A stretch of DNA of 64,000 nucleotides, taken from the NCBI RefSeq assembly GCF_030813495.1, contig NZ_JAUSUI010000007.1, forward strand, positions 124,001 to 188,000. Direction: 5' to 3'. Of this stretch, positions 18,340-28,902 are shown piece after piece. The number at the start of each line of letters is the position of its first letter. Position 1 is the stretch's first letter. The position numbers and the translations under genes were made by a program. A model generated the notes under the pieces. That model searched no databases. It was given only the letters and a program-made list of their open reading frames with translations, and had not been told where the DNA came from. This DNA is from Ancylobacter polymorphus (GTDB lineage: Bacteria > Pseudomonadota > Alphaproteobacteria > Rhizobiales > Xanthobacteraceae).

Positions 18340-19785
18340 TTACAGGCCGCCAATGCACACATATTTCACATCGAGATATTCCTCGATGCCGTATTTCGAA
18401 CCTTCGCGGCCGACGCCGGATTCCTTCACCCCGCCGAAGGGCGCGACTTCCGTGGTGATGACGCCGGCATTGATGCCGACCTGGCCGTAGCGCAGATTTT
18501 CCGAGACGCGGAAGGCACGGGCGAGATCGCGCGTGTAGAAATAGCAGGCAAGGCCGAACTCGGTGTCGTTGGCGAGGCGCACCGCTTCTTCCTCGGTCTC
18601 GAAGCGGAACACCGGGGCGACCGGGCCGAAGATTTCCTCGCGGGCGAAATTCATCTCCGCCGTCGCATCGGCGATGACGGTGGGCTGGAAGAACTGGCCG
18701 CCGAGCGCATGCCGCCCGCCGCCGGTGACGACCTTGCCGCCCTTGGCGAGCGCGTCGGCGACGAAGCTCTCGGTCTTGGCCACCGCCTTGTCGTCGATCA
18801 GCGGGCCCTGAACGACGCCTTCCTCGAGGCCGGAGCCGACCTTCAGCTTGGCCGAGGCGGCGGCGAGCTTTTCCACGAACGCGTCATAGATCCCGGCCTG
18901 GGCATAGAAACGATTGGCGCAGACGCAGGTCTGGCCGGAGTTGCGGTATTTGGAGGCGATGGCGCCTTCCACCGCCTTGTCGAGATCGGCGTCGTCAAAA
19001 ATGACGAAGGGCGCGTTGCCACCGAGTTCCATCGACACGCGCTTCACCGTGTCGGCGGCCTGCTTCATCAAGAGCTTGCCGATGGGGGTGGAGCCGGTGA
19101 AGGTGATCTTGCGCACGATCGGGTTCGTGGTCATCTCGCCGCCAATGGCCGAGGCCGAGCCGGTGAGGATGTTGACCACGCCCTTGGGATAGCCGGCCTG
19201 TTCGCACAGCACGCCCCAGGCGAGGCCGGAATAGGGGGTCTGGGTCGCCGGCTTCATCACCGAGGTGCAGCCGGTGGCGAGCGCCGGGCCGATCTTGCGC
19301 GCCGCCATGGAGGAGGGGAAGTTCCACGGCGTGATGGCGGCGACCACGCCGACAGGCTGCTTGGTCGCGAGGATGCGCCGCTCAGCCCAGGGCGAGGGAA
19401 TCACGTCGCCATAGACGCGGCGGGCTTCTTCCGAAAACCACAGCACATAGGCGGCGCTGGCGCCGACCTCGCCCATGGATTCGGTGAGCGGCTTGCCCTG
19501 CTCGATGGTCAGCAGCTCGGCGAGTGCGCGCTGATTGTCCATGATGGCGGTGTAGAGGCGGCGCAGCAGTTTGGCGCGTTCATCCGCCGTGGTGCGCGAG
19601 AAGCTCTCGAAGGCACGCTCGGCGGCGGCGATGGCGCGGCGGGTCTCATCCGTGCCGGCATTGGGCACGGTGCCGATCACTTCGCCCGTGGCCGGGTTGG
19701 TGACCTCGATCGTGCCGCCGCTGTCGGCGCCGACCCACTGCCCGTCGATGAGATTCGCGTCGCGCTTGAAATCCGCCCAGTTCAT
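18340..19785 (-). CDS. gabD: NAD(P)-dependent succinate-semialdehyde dehydrogenase
   Basis: A 481-residue aldehyde dehydrogenase of the GabD group, converting succinate semialdehyde to succinate in GABA breakdown. Active-site features are ITPWNFPSSM (Asn), MELGGNAPF (Glu) and NSGQTCVCANR (nucleophilic Cys followed by the second Cys typical of GabD). Length and the C-terminal PFGGVKESGVGREGSKYGIEEYLDVKY, in short pieces, fit the subfamily. It stands alone, convergent with the IorB-like gene. No GABA aminotransferase is adjacent, so the aldehyde source is elsewhere. Confidence 0.92.
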   Translation of the reverse strand: MNWADFKRDANLIDGQWVGADSGGTIEVTNPATGEVIGTVPNAGTDETRRAIAAAERAFESFSRTTADERAKLLRRLYTAIMDNQRALAELLTIEQGKPLTESMGEVGASAAYVLWFSEEARRVYGDVIPSPWAERRILATKQPVGVVAAITPWNFPSSMAARKIGPALATGCTSVMKPATQTPYSGLAWGVLCEQAGYPKGVVNILTGSASAIGGEMTTNPIVRKITFTGSTPIGKLLMKQAADTVKRVSMELGGNAPFVIFDDADLDKAVEGAIASKYRNSGQTCVCANRFYAQAGIYDAFVEKLAAASAKLKVGSGLEEGVVQGPLIDDKAVAKTESFVADALAKGGKVVTGGGRHALGGQFFQPTVIADATAEMNFAREEIFGPVAPVFRFETEEEAVRLANDTEFGLACYFYTRDLARAFRVSENLRYGQVGINAGVITTEVAPFGGVKESGVGREGSKYGIEEYLDVKYVCIGGL

Positions 19786-19964
19786 GGGTTCCGCCTCTCC
19801 GTCAGGGGGAGGCTGGAGAACCCGTCAGGCGGTACGCCCTGACCGGCTCAGCCTCCCGGGGCGCGGCTCTTCTGGCCGGCGCCGGCCAAGGCTATGTAGC
19901 GCCCGGCCGGCATGGCGACAATCACTCGCTGGTCACATCCGTTGTGAAGGCGTGGGGCAAGGCC

Positions 19965-20324
19965 TCAGCCCGGCCGCATGTCGACCAGCGGGGTGAAGCC
20001 GCCAAAGATCATGCGGGCGCCATCGAAGGGCATGTCGGTGAATTCCTTGAGGCGCGGGTCGTCCATGAACGCCTTCATGCCGGCGTCGCGCGCCTCGCGC
20101 GAGGGCCATTCGATCCAGGAAAACACCACGGCTTCCTCGGCCGTCGCCTGCACCGCCCGATGGAAATCGGTCAGCTTGCCGTGCGGCACGTCGTCTTCCC
20201 AGGTCTCCATCAGTCGCAGGGCGCCGTGATCGAAGAAGATCGGCGCCGTCTTCTCCGCCATGGTGCGGTAGGCCTCCTTGTTGGCTGTCGGCACGGCGAT
20301 GACGAAACCGTCGACATAGCTCAT
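19965..20324 (-). CDS. DUF1428 family protein (YbaA-like)
   Basis: A 119-residue cytoplasmic protein of the DUF1428/YbaA family, a ferredoxin-like alpha/beta-barrel dimer of unknown role. The typical N-terminus YVDGFVIAVP, the WEDDVPHGK block and the C-terminal MIFGGFTPLVD are present. It precedes gabD in the same direction across 179 bases. Nothing in the sequence shows a function. Confidence 0.85.
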   Translation of the reverse strand: MSYVDGFVIAVPTANKEAYRTMAEKTAPIFFDHGALRLMETWEDDVPHGKLTDFHRAVQATAEEAVVFSWIEWPSREARDAGMKAFMDDPRLKEFTDMPFDGARMIFGGFTPLVDMRPG

Positions 20325-20410
20325 GGCGTCCTCCTTCCTTACCGAGTTGGGCGGGATAGTAGGGCCATTCCCCAGGGCGAGAGCGGTAGGCCGGGCGGGA
20401 GGCCCAACGA

Positions 20411-20438
20411 AAAAGCCCCGGCACGGGCCGGGGCTTTT
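20411..20438. terminator. bidirectional intrinsic terminator
   Basis: A perfect 12-bp stem (AAAAGCCCCGGC / GCCGGGGCTTTT) with ACGG loop lies just downstream of the Bax-inhibitor gene (minus strand), which is its most likely user. Confidence 0.88.
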
Positions 20439-20463
20439 CCTCTGCTTGATGTCGTCAGAGCGC

Positions 20464-21243
20464 TCAGTTGTTCCGGTTGCCGAACAGCTGCAGCAGCATG
20501 ATGAACATGTTGATGAAGTCGAGATAGAGCGTCAGCGCGCCCATGATCGCCTTGCGGCCGGCCACCACGTCGTCGTCGCCGGCGAAGTACATCTCCTTGA
20601 TGCGCTGGGTGTCGTAGGCGGTGAGGCCCGCGAACACCAGCACGCCCACCACCGAGATGATGAACTGCAGCATCGAGGAGACGAGGAAGATGTTCACCAC
20701 CATGGCGACCAGAATGCCGATCAGGCCCATGACGAGGAACGAGCCGAGGCCCGACAGGCTGCGCGAGGTGGTGTAGCCGTAGAGGCTGAGGCCACCGAAC
20801 GCCGCCGCAGTGATGAAGAACACCCGGACGATGCTCTCATGCGTGTAGACCAGGAAGATGCTGGCCAGCGACACGCCGACGAGCGCGGCATAGACCCAGA
20901 AGATGGTCTGCGCGGTGGCAACGCTCAGCCGGTCGACCCGGAAGCTGAGGAACAGCACGGCGGCCAGCGGGGCAAACATCACGACATAGCGCAGCGGGCT
21001 GCCGAACAGGGTCGCGCCGAACTCGGTGAGGTAGATGCCGGCGAACTGGTAGGGCGTCGCCACGTCAGAGACGGCGAGCATATAGATACCGAGCGCCGCC
21101 GCGCCCGTGATGGCGAGGCCGAGCGTCATGTAGTTGTAGACGCGCAGCATATAGGCGCGCAGGCCCTGGTCGATCTCGGCCTGCGTCCGGGCCGCCGTCG
21201 CCCCGAAGCGCGGCACGGAGACGTTGCGGTTAAAGTCGGACAT
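20464..21243 (-). CDS. Bax inhibitor-1/YccA family membrane protein
   Basis: A 259-residue inner-membrane protein with about seven helices after a polar N-terminus of some 30 residues. The family's last-helix region, including FAGLTAYDTQRIK and ALTLYLDFINMFIMLLQL, is clear. Bacterial members relate to YccA/YbhL, which interact with FtsH or act as pH-sensitive calcium leaks; the role here is not known. It is a single-gene unit ending at the terminator at 20411-20438. Confidence 0.92.
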   Translation of the reverse strand: MSDFNRNVSVPRFGATAARTQAEIDQGLRAYMLRVYNYMTLGLAITGAAALGIYMLAVSDVATPYQFAGIYLTEFGATLFGSPLRYVVMFAPLAAVLFLSFRVDRLSVATAQTIFWVYAALVGVSLASIFLVYTHESIVRVFFITAAAFGGLSLYGYTTSRSLSGLGSFLVMGLIGILVAMVVNIFLVSSMLQFIISVVGVLVFAGLTAYDTQRIKEMYFAGDDDVVAGRKAIMGALTLYLDFINMFIMLLQLFGNRNN

Positions 21244-21413
21244 GGTCGGATCCTCTCCCGATAATCCCGTGGCCCACCGATCCCGGCGACATGCCGGGAA
21301 GCGTGGGAATTCACCGTGAATATGAGGGTGCGCCCTTCCTGCCGCAAGTGAAGTTTGCGACAGGTTTGACGCTACGGCACGGGGCGCGCGGCCCCGGCCT
21401 GGTGCCCGGCGCG

Positions 21414-24017
21414 CTACAGATTGCGCAGGATGCGCGCCGGTTTCTGCCCCAGCGCCCGCCAGGTGCCGATGAGGCCGAAGCCGACGGTGAGCACCAGCGC
21501 CACCGCGACGGCGCCGAGCGCCGCGCCGGTGGACCAGGCAAAGTCCAGCTTCATCACATAGACCACCACCACATAGGCCGCCGCCGTGCCGGCGCCGACC
21601 GCCACCACTGATGTGACGAGGCCGAGCGCGGCATATTCGAGCCCATAGGCGGCGACGAGCCGCGCCCTTGTGGCGCCGAGCGTCTTCAGGATCACCGCGT
21701 CATACACCCGGTGGTGCTGGCCAGCCGCCAGCGCGCCGGCAAGCACCAGCACGCTGGAAAGCAAGGTGACGAGGCTGGCGCCGCGTATGGCGATCAGCAG
21801 ATTGCCGACGATCTCGCCGATCTGGGTCAGCGCTTCCTTCACCCGCACGGCGGTGACGGCGGGGAAATCCGCCGCCACGGCGCGGCCGAGGCTGCGTTCG
21901 GTGGCGAGATCGCCGCCTTCCGGCAGAGTCAGCGTCGCCAGCGAGGTGTGCGGCGCGCCGGCGAAGGTGTTGGGCGAGAACACCATGACGAAGTTGATGG
22001 CGAGCCGCTCCCACTCCACATCGCGCAGATTGGCGATGGTGGCGGTGATGGAACGGCCGAGCACGTTCACTGTCACCTCGTCGCCGATCTTGAGGCCGAA
22101 GGCGTCGGCGATCTCGCGCTCGAAGGAGACCAGCGGCGGCCCGGCATAATCGGCCGGCCACCACTCCCCACCGGCAAGAACCGAGCCTTCCGGCAGCGTC
22201 TGTGCATAGGTGATGCCGCGGTCGGAGGACAGCACCCAGGCAAATTCCGGCGGCGGGTCAAGGCTTTCCGCCGCCCGCCCGCCCAAAGTGAGGATGCGGC
22301 CGCGCAGCATCGGCACCACCTCCACCTCGCCCTCCGGCGCCTTCTGCTTGAGGAAGCGGGTGAAGGCCTCGGTCTCTGTGTTCTGGATGTCGAGAAAGAA
22401 GAAGCTCGGTGCTTCCGTCGGCAGGCGCGAGGTGAGCTCGCGCGTCAGGCTGCGGTCGATCAGCGCCAGCGTCACCAGCAGCGTGAGGCCGAGGCCGAGC
22501 GAAAGCACGATGGTGGGGGTGAGCGCCGCCGGGCGGTGGATATTGGCGAGGGCGAGCCGCAGTGCCGTGGAGCGCGGGCGCGGCAGCCGGCGGGCGATGG
22601 CCATGATGCCGGCGCCGACCAGCCGCAGCACCACGAGCACGCTTGCCGCCGCTGCTAGATAGATCATCGCGATGTTGCGCTGTTCCGAGGCGTAGACGGC
22701 GAGTGCCGCCAGCGCCAGCACGGCGAGCGAGGTGAGGGCGATGTAGACGAGGCGCGGCCGGCGGCGGCCACCTTCCACATGCTCGCGGAACAGCGCCGAA
22801 ACCGGCACGTCATGGGCGAGGCCCAGCGGCCAGAGCGCGAAGGCCAGGGCGATGAGCGCACCATAGGCCAGCGCCAGCAGAATCGCGCCCGGCTGCAGGC
22901 TCGGCTCGATGGCCACCGGCAGCAGGTGGCCGACGGCGGCATTGGCGAGGAAGGGCAGGGACGAGCCCACCGCGATGCCGATGCCGATGCCGATGGCCGC
23001 GATAAGCCCGACTTCCGCTAGGTAGATCGCAAACACCGTCCGCCCCGGCGCGCCGAGGCTCTTGAAAGTGGCGATGACGCCGCGTTTGGCGTCGAGATGG
23101 CTCTTCACCGCATTGGCAACGCCGACGCCGCCGACGAGGAGGGCGGTGAGGCCGACCAGGGTGAGATATTCGGTGAAGCGGCGGACATTATTCTCCAGCC
23201 GGGGAGCGGCGGCGTCGCGGGTGCGCGCCTCGAAGCCGGCCTCCGGCGCGCCCTTCTGTACCTCGTCGACAAAGGCGGAGAGTTCGGCGGGCCGGTCCAT
23301 CCGCACGCGGTAATGCCAGCGTACCAGGCTGCCGGGCTGCAGCAGATCGCTGGCGCGCAGCGCGTCGATCCCGATTAGCACGCGCGGGCCGAAGCCGATG
23401 CCGGTGGAGAGCAGGTCCGGCTCGCGCTCCAAGGTGCCGCGCAGGATGAGCGTCGCGGCGCCGAGCTGGAAGCGATCGCCAATCTTCAGCTGCAGCCGGT
23501 CGGCGAGGGCGGGGTCGACCAGCGCGCCATAGGCGTCGCCGTCACGGGCCAGTGCCGCGGCGAGCGGCTGCTGCGGCACGATGTCGAGCGTGCCGACCAT
23601 GGGGTAGACGCCGTCCACCGCCTTCACCTCCGCCAGCGTGGCGTCGAGCGCCTCGCCGCTGCCGGCACGCGCCATGGCGCGCAGGGTGGCGACGGTGGAG
23701 ACACGCCCGCCCGCCTCAATGAGCCGGTATTCCTCCGGGCTCGCCTCGCGCTGCACGAGGGTAAAGGCGGCATCGCCGCCGAGCAGCGTCGTGCCCTCGC
23801 GCGCCAGACCGTCGGTCAGCGCCCGCGAGAAGGCGCCGACACCGGCAATGGCGGCGACACCGAGCGCGAGGCAGGCGAGGAAGACGGCGAAACCGCGCAG
23901 GCCGCCGCGCAATTCCCGAAGGGCGAAGCGCAGCGGCAGGGTACGGCGGCTCGGCGCGCGCGTCGGCACGGCATGGCCGGCGGCAGCCGCCGGTGTCGAA
24001 ATCTGGTCGGTGCTCAT
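21414..24017 (-). CDS. ybbP: ABC transporter permease, YbbP/FtsX type
   Basis: An 867-residue permease with an N-terminal transmembrane helix, large periplasmic regions and two FtsX-type four-helix units (about residues 270-420 and 730-860). It pairs with the YbbA ATPase, whose stop overlaps its ATG. YbbA-YbbP complexes belong to the type VII (MacB/Lol-like) mechanotransmission ABC class and are genetically linked to tesA, as here. The exact cargo is not established; export or extraction of envelope lipids or hydrophobic compounds is the usual suggestion. Confidence 0.9.
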   Translation of the reverse strand: MSTDQISTPAAAAGHAVPTRAPSRRTLPLRFALRELRGGLRGFAVFLACLALGVAAIAGVGAFSRALTDGLAREGTTLLGGDAAFTLVQREASPEEYRLIEAGGRVSTVATLRAMARAGSGEALDATLAEVKAVDGVYPMVGTLDIVPQQPLAAALARDGDAYGALVDPALADRLQLKIGDRFQLGAATLILRGTLEREPDLLSTGIGFGPRVLIGIDALRASDLLQPGSLVRWHYRVRMDRPAELSAFVDEVQKGAPEAGFEARTRDAAAPRLENNVRRFTEYLTLVGLTALLVGGVGVANAVKSHLDAKRGVIATFKSLGAPGRTVFAIYLAEVGLIAAIGIGIGIAVGSSLPFLANAAVGHLLPVAIEPSLQPGAILLALAYGALIALAFALWPLGLAHDVPVSALFREHVEGGRRRPRLVYIALTSLAVLALAALAVYASEQRNIAMIYLAAAASVLVVLRLVGAGIMAIARRLPRPRSTALRLALANIHRPAALTPTIVLSLGLGLTLLVTLALIDRSLTRELTSRLPTEAPSFFFLDIQNTETEAFTRFLKQKAPEGEVEVVPMLRGRILTLGGRAAESLDPPPEFAWVLSSDRGITYAQTLPEGSVLAGGEWWPADYAGPPLVSFEREIADAFGLKIGDEVTVNVLGRSITATIANLRDVEWERLAINFVMVFSPNTFAGAPHTSLATLTLPEGGDLATERSLGRAVAADFPAVTAVRVKEALTQIGEIVGNLLIAIRGASLVTLLSSVLVLAGALAAGQHHRVYDAVILKTLGATRARLVAAYGLEYAALGLVTSVVAVGAGTAAAYVVVVYVMKLDFAWSTGAALGAVAVALVLTVGFGLIGTWRALGQKPARILRNL

Positions 24018-24733
24018 GCCGGGATTCCGGCGCCGGCCAAGGCGTCCGCCGTCTCGACGGCACCGGAGCGCAGCCGCACCATGCGGTCGCAGCGGCGGGC
24101 CAGCGTCGGGTCATGGGTGACGATGACGAGAGTGGCGCCACGCCGCGTCTGCGCCTCGAACAGAAGGTCCATGATCTGCTTGCCGGTCGCCTCGTCGAGA
24201 TTGCCGGTCGGCTCGTCGGCGACGAGGATGCGCGGTTCCGGCGCCAGGGCGCGGGCCACCGCCACGCGCTGCTGCTCGCCGCCGGAGAGCTGGGAAGGGT
24301 AGTGATCGAGCCGGTGGCCGAGGCCGACGGCGGTGAGTTCGGCGGCGGCGCGGGCGAAGGCGTCGGCTCGGCCGGCCAGTTCCAGCGGCACGGCCACGTT
24401 TTCCAGCGCGGTCATGGTCGGGATGAGGTGGAAGGCCTGAAAGACGATGCCGACATGCCGGCCGCGAAACCGCGCCAGCGCGTCCTCGTCGAGTCCGGTG
24501 AGTTCCTGTCCCGCCACCTCGACCCGGCCGGAATCCGCCCGCTCCAAGCCGGCCAGCACCATGAGCAGGCTCGACTTGCCCGAGCCGGACGACCCGACGA
24601 GGCCGACCGCCTCGCCCTGGCGAATGGCGAGCGAAACGCCCTTGAGGATATGCACGCGCGCCGCGCCGCTGCCGAGGGAGAGTTCGACGCCATCGAGGCG
24701 GATGGCGGTGGCCTTTGTCGTGTCAGAAGGCAT
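24014..24733 (-). CDS. ybbA: ABC transporter ATP-binding protein, YbbA/LolD type
   Basis: A 239-residue ATPase with Walker [10 protein letters not shown] at about 47-55, signature LSGGEQQRV, Walker [13 protein letters not shown] and a downstream H-loop THD. The start at 24733 gives family length; an in-frame upstream ATG would overlap the divergent esterase gene. It overlaps ybbP by ATGA. Divergent to the TesA-like gene, an arrangement also seen in enterobacteria. Confidence 0.92.
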   Translation of the reverse strand: MPSDTTKATAIRLDGVELSLGSGAARVHILKGVSLAIRQGEAVGLVGSSGSGKSSLLMVLAGLERADSGRVEVAGQELTGLDEDALARFRGRHVGIVFQAFHLIPTMTALENVAVPLELAGRADAFARAAAELTAVGLGHRLDHYPSQLSGGEQQRVAVARALAPEPRILVADEPTGNLDEATGKQIMDLLFEAQTRRGATLVIVTHDPTLARRCDRMVRLRSGAVETADALAGAGIPA

Positions 24734-24838
24734 GGGGCTCTTTTCGCGTCTGTTGCGGGCCGGCTGGGGCTTGTCCTCTGGAGGCCGGCATCCCGTGCAC
24801 CATATGTTGCGCTGCACCGCTTCCGAAAGGGTAGGCTC

Positions 24839-25513
24839 TTGTCACGATTGCTCCATCGGCTCTTTGCGTTCTGCGGCCTTGTGCTGCTTGGCGCGACGAC
24901 CACCGCCACTGCCACCACCGCCGAACCCGTGCGCCTGGTGGCGTTTGGCGACAGCCTCACCGCCGGCTACGGCCTCGCCGCCAGCCAGGCCTTTCCGGTA
25001 CGGCTGCAGGAGGCGCTGCGGGCCAAGGGACACGAGGTTGTGATCGCGAATGCCGGCGTCTCCGGCGACACCACCAGCGCCGGCCTCGCCCGGCTGGACT
25101 GGTCGATCCCCGAGGGGACGGACGGCGTGATCCTTGAACTCGGCGCCAATGACGCGCTGCGCGGCCTCGATCCGGCGATCCCCGAGCGGTCGCTCGACGC
25201 CATTCTGGCGCGGCTGAAGGCGCGTGGCATTCCGGTGCTGATGGCCGGCATGCGCGCGCCGCCCAATCTCGGCAGTGCCTATCAGGCGCGTTTCGATGGC
25301 ATCTATGAAAAGCTGGCGCGGAAATACAATGTGCCGCTCTACCCGTTCTTTCTCGATGGCGTGGCCGGTACCCCCGCACTGAACCTGCCCGATGGCGTGC
25401 ATCCCACGGCGGCGGGGGTGGACATCATCGTCGCGCGCATGCTGCCGGTGGTGGAGGCGTTTCTGGCGACGCTGAAACCCCGGGCCCCTGCCGGCACTGC
25501 GACTCCTGACTGA
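24839..25513 (+). CDS. tesA: TesA-like SGNH arylesterase/lysophospholipase
   Basis: A 224-residue GDSL/SGNH hydrolase acting on acyl esters or thioesters in the periplasm. The blocks are GDSLTAGYG (nucleophile Ser), a Gly in GVSGDTT, Asn in GAND, and the Asp/His pair in DGVHPTAAG. A signal peptide occupies about residues 1-30. No ATG fits; a TTG at 24839 after GAAAGGG gives the best start and a full signal sequence. It is divergent from ybbA-ybbP, a conserved association. Confidence 0.87.
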   Translation: MSRLLHRLFAFCGLVLLGATTTATATTAEPVRLVAFGDSLTAGYGLAASQAFPVRLQEALRAKGHEVVIANAGVSGDTTSAGLARLDWSIPEGTDGVILELGANDALRGLDPAIPERSLDAILARLKARGIPVLMAGMRAPPNLGSAYQARFDGIYEKLARKYNVPLYPFFLDGVAGTPALNLPDGVHPTAAGVDIIVARMLPVVEAFLATLKPRAPAGTATPD

Positions 25514-25647
25514 CGTACCTCCGCTACCCCTGCGGCTGATGGCAGGATTGTGACGTTGTGTGTCCTGTGGGTTCTCGACGGGGGCGGCGGGGCGGGCTAA
25601 CACCCGGTCCGGGGCGTATCGTGCGTAGTCAGCCTGTGCGGGGGCAC

Positions 25648-27708
25648 ATGAAGTACCGAAGTGAGATCGACGGCCTTCGGGCCGTCGCCGTCGTTCCTGT
25701 GATCCTGTTCCATGCCGGATTTGGAGCTTTCTCCGGGGGTTATGTCGGGGTCGACGTCTTCTTCGTCATCAGCGGCTATCTGATTACGATCATCCTGCTC
25801 AACGAGATTGAGGCTGGGACGTTTTCCATCGCGCGTTTCTATGAGCGGCGGGCGCGGCGCATCGTGCCGGCGCTCAGCGTGGTAATGCTGGCCTGCCTGC
25901 CCTTCGCCTGGCTGTGGATGATCCCCGAGCAGCTGAAAGAGTTCGGCCAGAGCCTCACCGCCGTGGTGTTATCCGTCTCCAACTTCCTGTTCTGGAAACA
26001 GGAGACAAGCTATTTCGCTGCCGCCGCCGAACTCAAGCCGCTGCTCCACACCTGGAGCCTGGCGGTGGAGGAGCAATATTACCTGTTCGCACCGCTGACC
26101 TTGGTGCTGCTGTGGCGGTTCGGCCGGCGCCGGCTGTTCTGGATCGTGGTCGCGGCGGCGGTGCTGGGTCTGCTCGCCACCGAGTGGGGCTGGCGCTACG
26201 CGCCGCGCGCCAATTTCTATCTGTCACAGTTCCGTATATGGGAGCTTCAGGTCGGATCGATCTGCGGCTTTCTCGCGACGAGTCACCCGCCAGGCGGCAA
26301 AAATCTGCCGCGCGCCAGCAATGGGCTGAGTGCGCTGGGGCTGGGAATGATCCTGTTCGCCATTTTCGCCTTTGACAAAAACACGCCGTTCCCGAGCCTC
26401 TATACGCTGGTGCCGGTGGGCGGGACGGCGCTGGTGGTGCTGTTCGCGCACAAGGGCACGGTGGTGGCGCGGGTGCTGTCGGCCCGGGTGCTGGTGGGCA
26501 TCGGGTTGATCAGCTACAGCGCCTATCTCTGGCACCAGCCGCTTTTCGCCTTCGCCCGCATCCGCTCGCTGGTGGAGCCTGAGCCGGCGCTGATGATGGC
26601 GCTGGCGGTGCTCTCGATGGGTCTTGCCTATCTCAGCTGGCGCTTTGTCGAGCAGCCCTTCCGCCGCCGTCCCGTGCCGCTGCTGCCGTCCCGTCGCGCT
26701 GTTTTCACGGCGACCGTGCTGGTCGGGGTCGTGTTCGCGACCATTGGGCTTTATGCCAACCTTTCCGGTGGCGTTCCTAGCCGGCTCGACCGCGTTGCGC
26801 CTGGCAGCTATGCCGAAACGCTTCTGGCTTCGCTCCGCCGCCCTTCGGCCAAACTCGACTGCGCCCCGGTGCCGCCGGGCGAAAACCGGGCGCCCCTTTG
26901 CGCGGCGTTCACGCCTGAGAATCCGAAGCTGCGCATTCTGCTAATCGGCGACAGCCATGCCGGTTCGATCCTGCGGGCCTTCGCCGGGGTCGGTCGCGAC
27001 AATGCGGTCTACCAGATGGCACTACCGGGCTGCCCGCCGATCAACCGCACCGCCCTGCACCGGGGCGCCTTTGATATGAGAGAATGCCAGCAGGCCACGC
27101 GCGATCAGTTGCAGGCGGTGCGCGAGGGCGGTTTTGACGTGGTGGTGCTGGCCGCACGATGGTCACTCTATGCCGGTCGTGAGGATCGCCGCTTCTTCGC
27201 GCTTGGCCCTGAAGGTGACCCGAGCTCCCCTTCGCTCGAGACGTCGCGCGCCACCTTCTCCAGCCATCTCGCGGCGACGGTGCAGGATTATCGCGCTCTC
27301 GGCGCCGCTGTGGTGCTGATCGACCAGGTGCCGGAACATCCGGTGATGCCGCGCAAGGTGATCGAGCAGGCCGTCTTGCTCGGCCTCGACCATGGCAGCG
27401 GTCCGGCGCAGTTCGAGCAGGCGGTGGAGGAGAGTTCCACCACCTTGGAGGCTAATGGCAAGGTGCAGGGCTTCGCCGAGGCGGAGTTGGACAAGCTGCG
27501 CGGGGAGAAGGTGTGGGTTCTCTCCTTTGACGAACTGTTCGCCCATGGCGGGCGCTATCTCTGGGGCGATCGCAACGGGGCCTACTATATCGACGGCGAC
27601 CACCTCTCCCCCTATGGCGCGGCGCTGATTGAGCCCGCGATGACGGCGGCGTTCACCAAGATCGCGGAGGAGCTGAAGGCCGGCGGGAGCGCGCCGCCGC
27701 CGCCCTGA
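25648..27708 (+). CDS. OafA/YrhL-type membrane O-acyltransferase with C-terminal SGNH domain
   Basis: 686 residues. The N-terminal acyltransferase-3 domain (about 1-370, ten or so helices) has the typical start YRSEIDGLRAVAVVPVILFHAG, with the conserved Arg and His, and GVDVFFVISGYLI. The periplasmic C-terminal domain (about 420-680) carries an SGNH fold with LIGDSHAGS and the DGDHLSPYGA Asp/His pair. Such proteins acetylate or acylate surface polysaccharide, LPS or other glycans. It follows the TesA-like gene by 134 bases. The glycan is unknown; no polysaccharide cluster adjoins. Confidence 0.92.
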   Translation: MKYRSEIDGLRAVAVVPVILFHAGFGAFSGGYVGVDVFFVISGYLITIILLNEIEAGTFSIARFYERRARRIVPALSVVMLACLPFAWLWMIPEQLKEFGQSLTAVVLSVSNFLFWKQETSYFAAAAELKPLLHTWSLAVEEQYYLFAPLTLVLLWRFGRRRLFWIVVAAAVLGLLATEWGWRYAPRANFYLSQFRIWELQVGSICGFLATSHPPGGKNLPRASNGLSALGLGMILFAIFAFDKNTPFPSLYTLVPVGGTALVVLFAHKGTVVARVLSARVLVGIGLISYSAYLWHQPLFAFARIRSLVEPEPALMMALAVLSMGLAYLSWRFVEQPFRRRPVPLLPSRRAVFTATVLVGVVFATIGLYANLSGGVPSRLDRVAPGSYAETLLASLRRPSAKLDCAPVPPGENRAPLCAAFTPENPKLRILLIGDSHAGSILRAFAGVGRDNAVYQMALPGCPPINRTALHRGAFDMRECQQATRDQLQAVREGGFDVVVLAARWSLYAGREDRRFFALGPEGDPSSPSLETSRATFSSHLAATVQDYRALGAAVVLIDQVPEHPVMPRKVIEQAVLLGLDHGSGPAQFEQAVEESSTTLEANGKVQGFAEAELDKLRGEKVWVLSFDELFAHGGRYLWGDRNGAYYIDGDHLSPYGAALIEPAMTAAFTKIAEELKAGGSAPPPP

Positions 27709-27824
27709 CAGCCGTGGCGTGAGGGGACCGAAGGCGAGCAGGATGGCGGCCGCGCGCTTGCCGGCCGGCCGGGGGCTACCTATCTTGTCCGCACATTCCC
27801 CCGTCTTTGCGAAAAGCTCCCCAC

Positions 27825-28871
27825 ATGCACTATCGCCCGCTCGGCCGCACCGGCCTCGAGGTCTCCACGATCTGTCTCGGCACCATGACCTATGGCGAAC
27901 AGAACACAGAGGCCGAAGGCCACGCGCAGATGGACTACGCGCTCGACCACGGCATCAATTTCTTCGACACCGCCGAGCTTTATTCGATTCCGCCCAAGCC
28001 CGAGACGCAGGGCTCGACCGAGCGCATCATCGGCAGCTGGTTCAAGGCGCGCGGCAACCGCGACAAGGTGATCCTCGCCACCAAGGTGTGCGGCCTCTCG
28101 CAGATGGACTGGTTCCGCGACGACGGCCTGCCGGCACGCCCCACGCGCGGCCAGATTCGCGAGGCGGTGGAAAAGAGCCTCGCGCGGCTGCAGACCGACT
28201 ATATCGACCTTTATCAGCTGCACTGGCCGGGCCGGCCGGTGGCGCTGTTCGGCGCCAATCCGACCCGCTGGGAGAGTGCGCCCGGCCCGGAGACCCCCAT
28301 CGCCGAGACGCTCGATGCCTTCGCCGAACTGGTGAAGGAGGGCAAGATCCGCCATTTCGGGCTCTCCAATGAGAGCGCCTGGGGCACGATGAGATTCCTC
28401 GCCGAGGCGGAGCGGACCGGCGCACCGCGCGTCGCCTCGCTGCAGAACGCCTATAATCTCCTGAACCGCACCTATGAGACCGCGCTTGCCGAAGTGAGTC
28501 TGCGCGAGGATGTGGCGCTTCTCGCCTATTCCCCGCTCGGCCAGGGCTATCTCACCGGCAAGTATCAGAAGGGCGCGCTCCCCGAGGGTTCTCGCACCGC
28601 GCTGTTCCAGCGCGCGACACGTTACCAGGTGCCGGGGGCGGAGGAGGCGATCGACGACTATCTCGCCATCGCCCGCGAGGCCGGGCTCGATCCCTCGCAG
28701 ATGGCGATCGCCTTCTGCCTGACGCGGGATTTCATGACCTCTGTCATCATCGGCGCGACGACGATGGAGCAGCTCGTCACCGATATCGGCGCGGTCGATG
28801 TGACACTGACGCCGGAGGTGCTGGCGCGCATCGATGCGGTGCACCAGCTTCGCGGCAATCCCTGCCCCTGA
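27825..28871 (+). CDS. NADP(H)-dependent aldo/keto reductase, Tas-like
   Basis: A 348-residue TIM-barrel reductase of the Tas/AKR11-13 type. Visible are MHYRPLGRTGLEVS at the start, the catalytic FFDTAELYS (Asp, Tyr), the Lys in ILATKV, and LYQLHWP (His). The start at 27825 gives the family N-terminus. Reduces aldehydes or ketones with NADPH; physiological substrate unknown. Convergent with yciB across 30 bases that hold a hairpin. Confidence 0.9.
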   Translation: MHYRPLGRTGLEVSTICLGTMTYGEQNTEAEGHAQMDYALDHGINFFDTAELYSIPPKPETQGSTERIIGSWFKARGNRDKVILATKVCGLSQMDWFRDDGLPARPTRGQIREAVEKSLARLQTDYIDLYQLHWPGRPVALFGANPTRWESAPGPETPIAETLDAFAELVKEGKIRHFGLSNESAWGTMRFLAEAERTGAPRVASLQNAYNLLNRTYETALAEVSLREDVALLAYSPLGQGYLTGKYQKGALPEGSRTALFQRATRYQVPGAEEAIDDYLAIAREAGLDPSQMAIAFCLTRDFMTSVIIGATTMEQLVTDIGAVDVTLTPEVLARIDAVHQLRGNPCP

Positions 28872-28880
28872 GCGGGCGCG

Positions 28881-28902
28881 GGCGGCGGGACAACCCGCCG
28901 CC
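28881..28902. terminator. hairpin between convergent genes
   Basis: GGCGGCGGG-ACAA-CCCGCCGCC is a perfect 9-bp stem without a T tract, lying between the stops of the aldo/keto reductase and yciB. It is probably a weak or factor-assisted terminator for either side. Confidence 0.5.
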
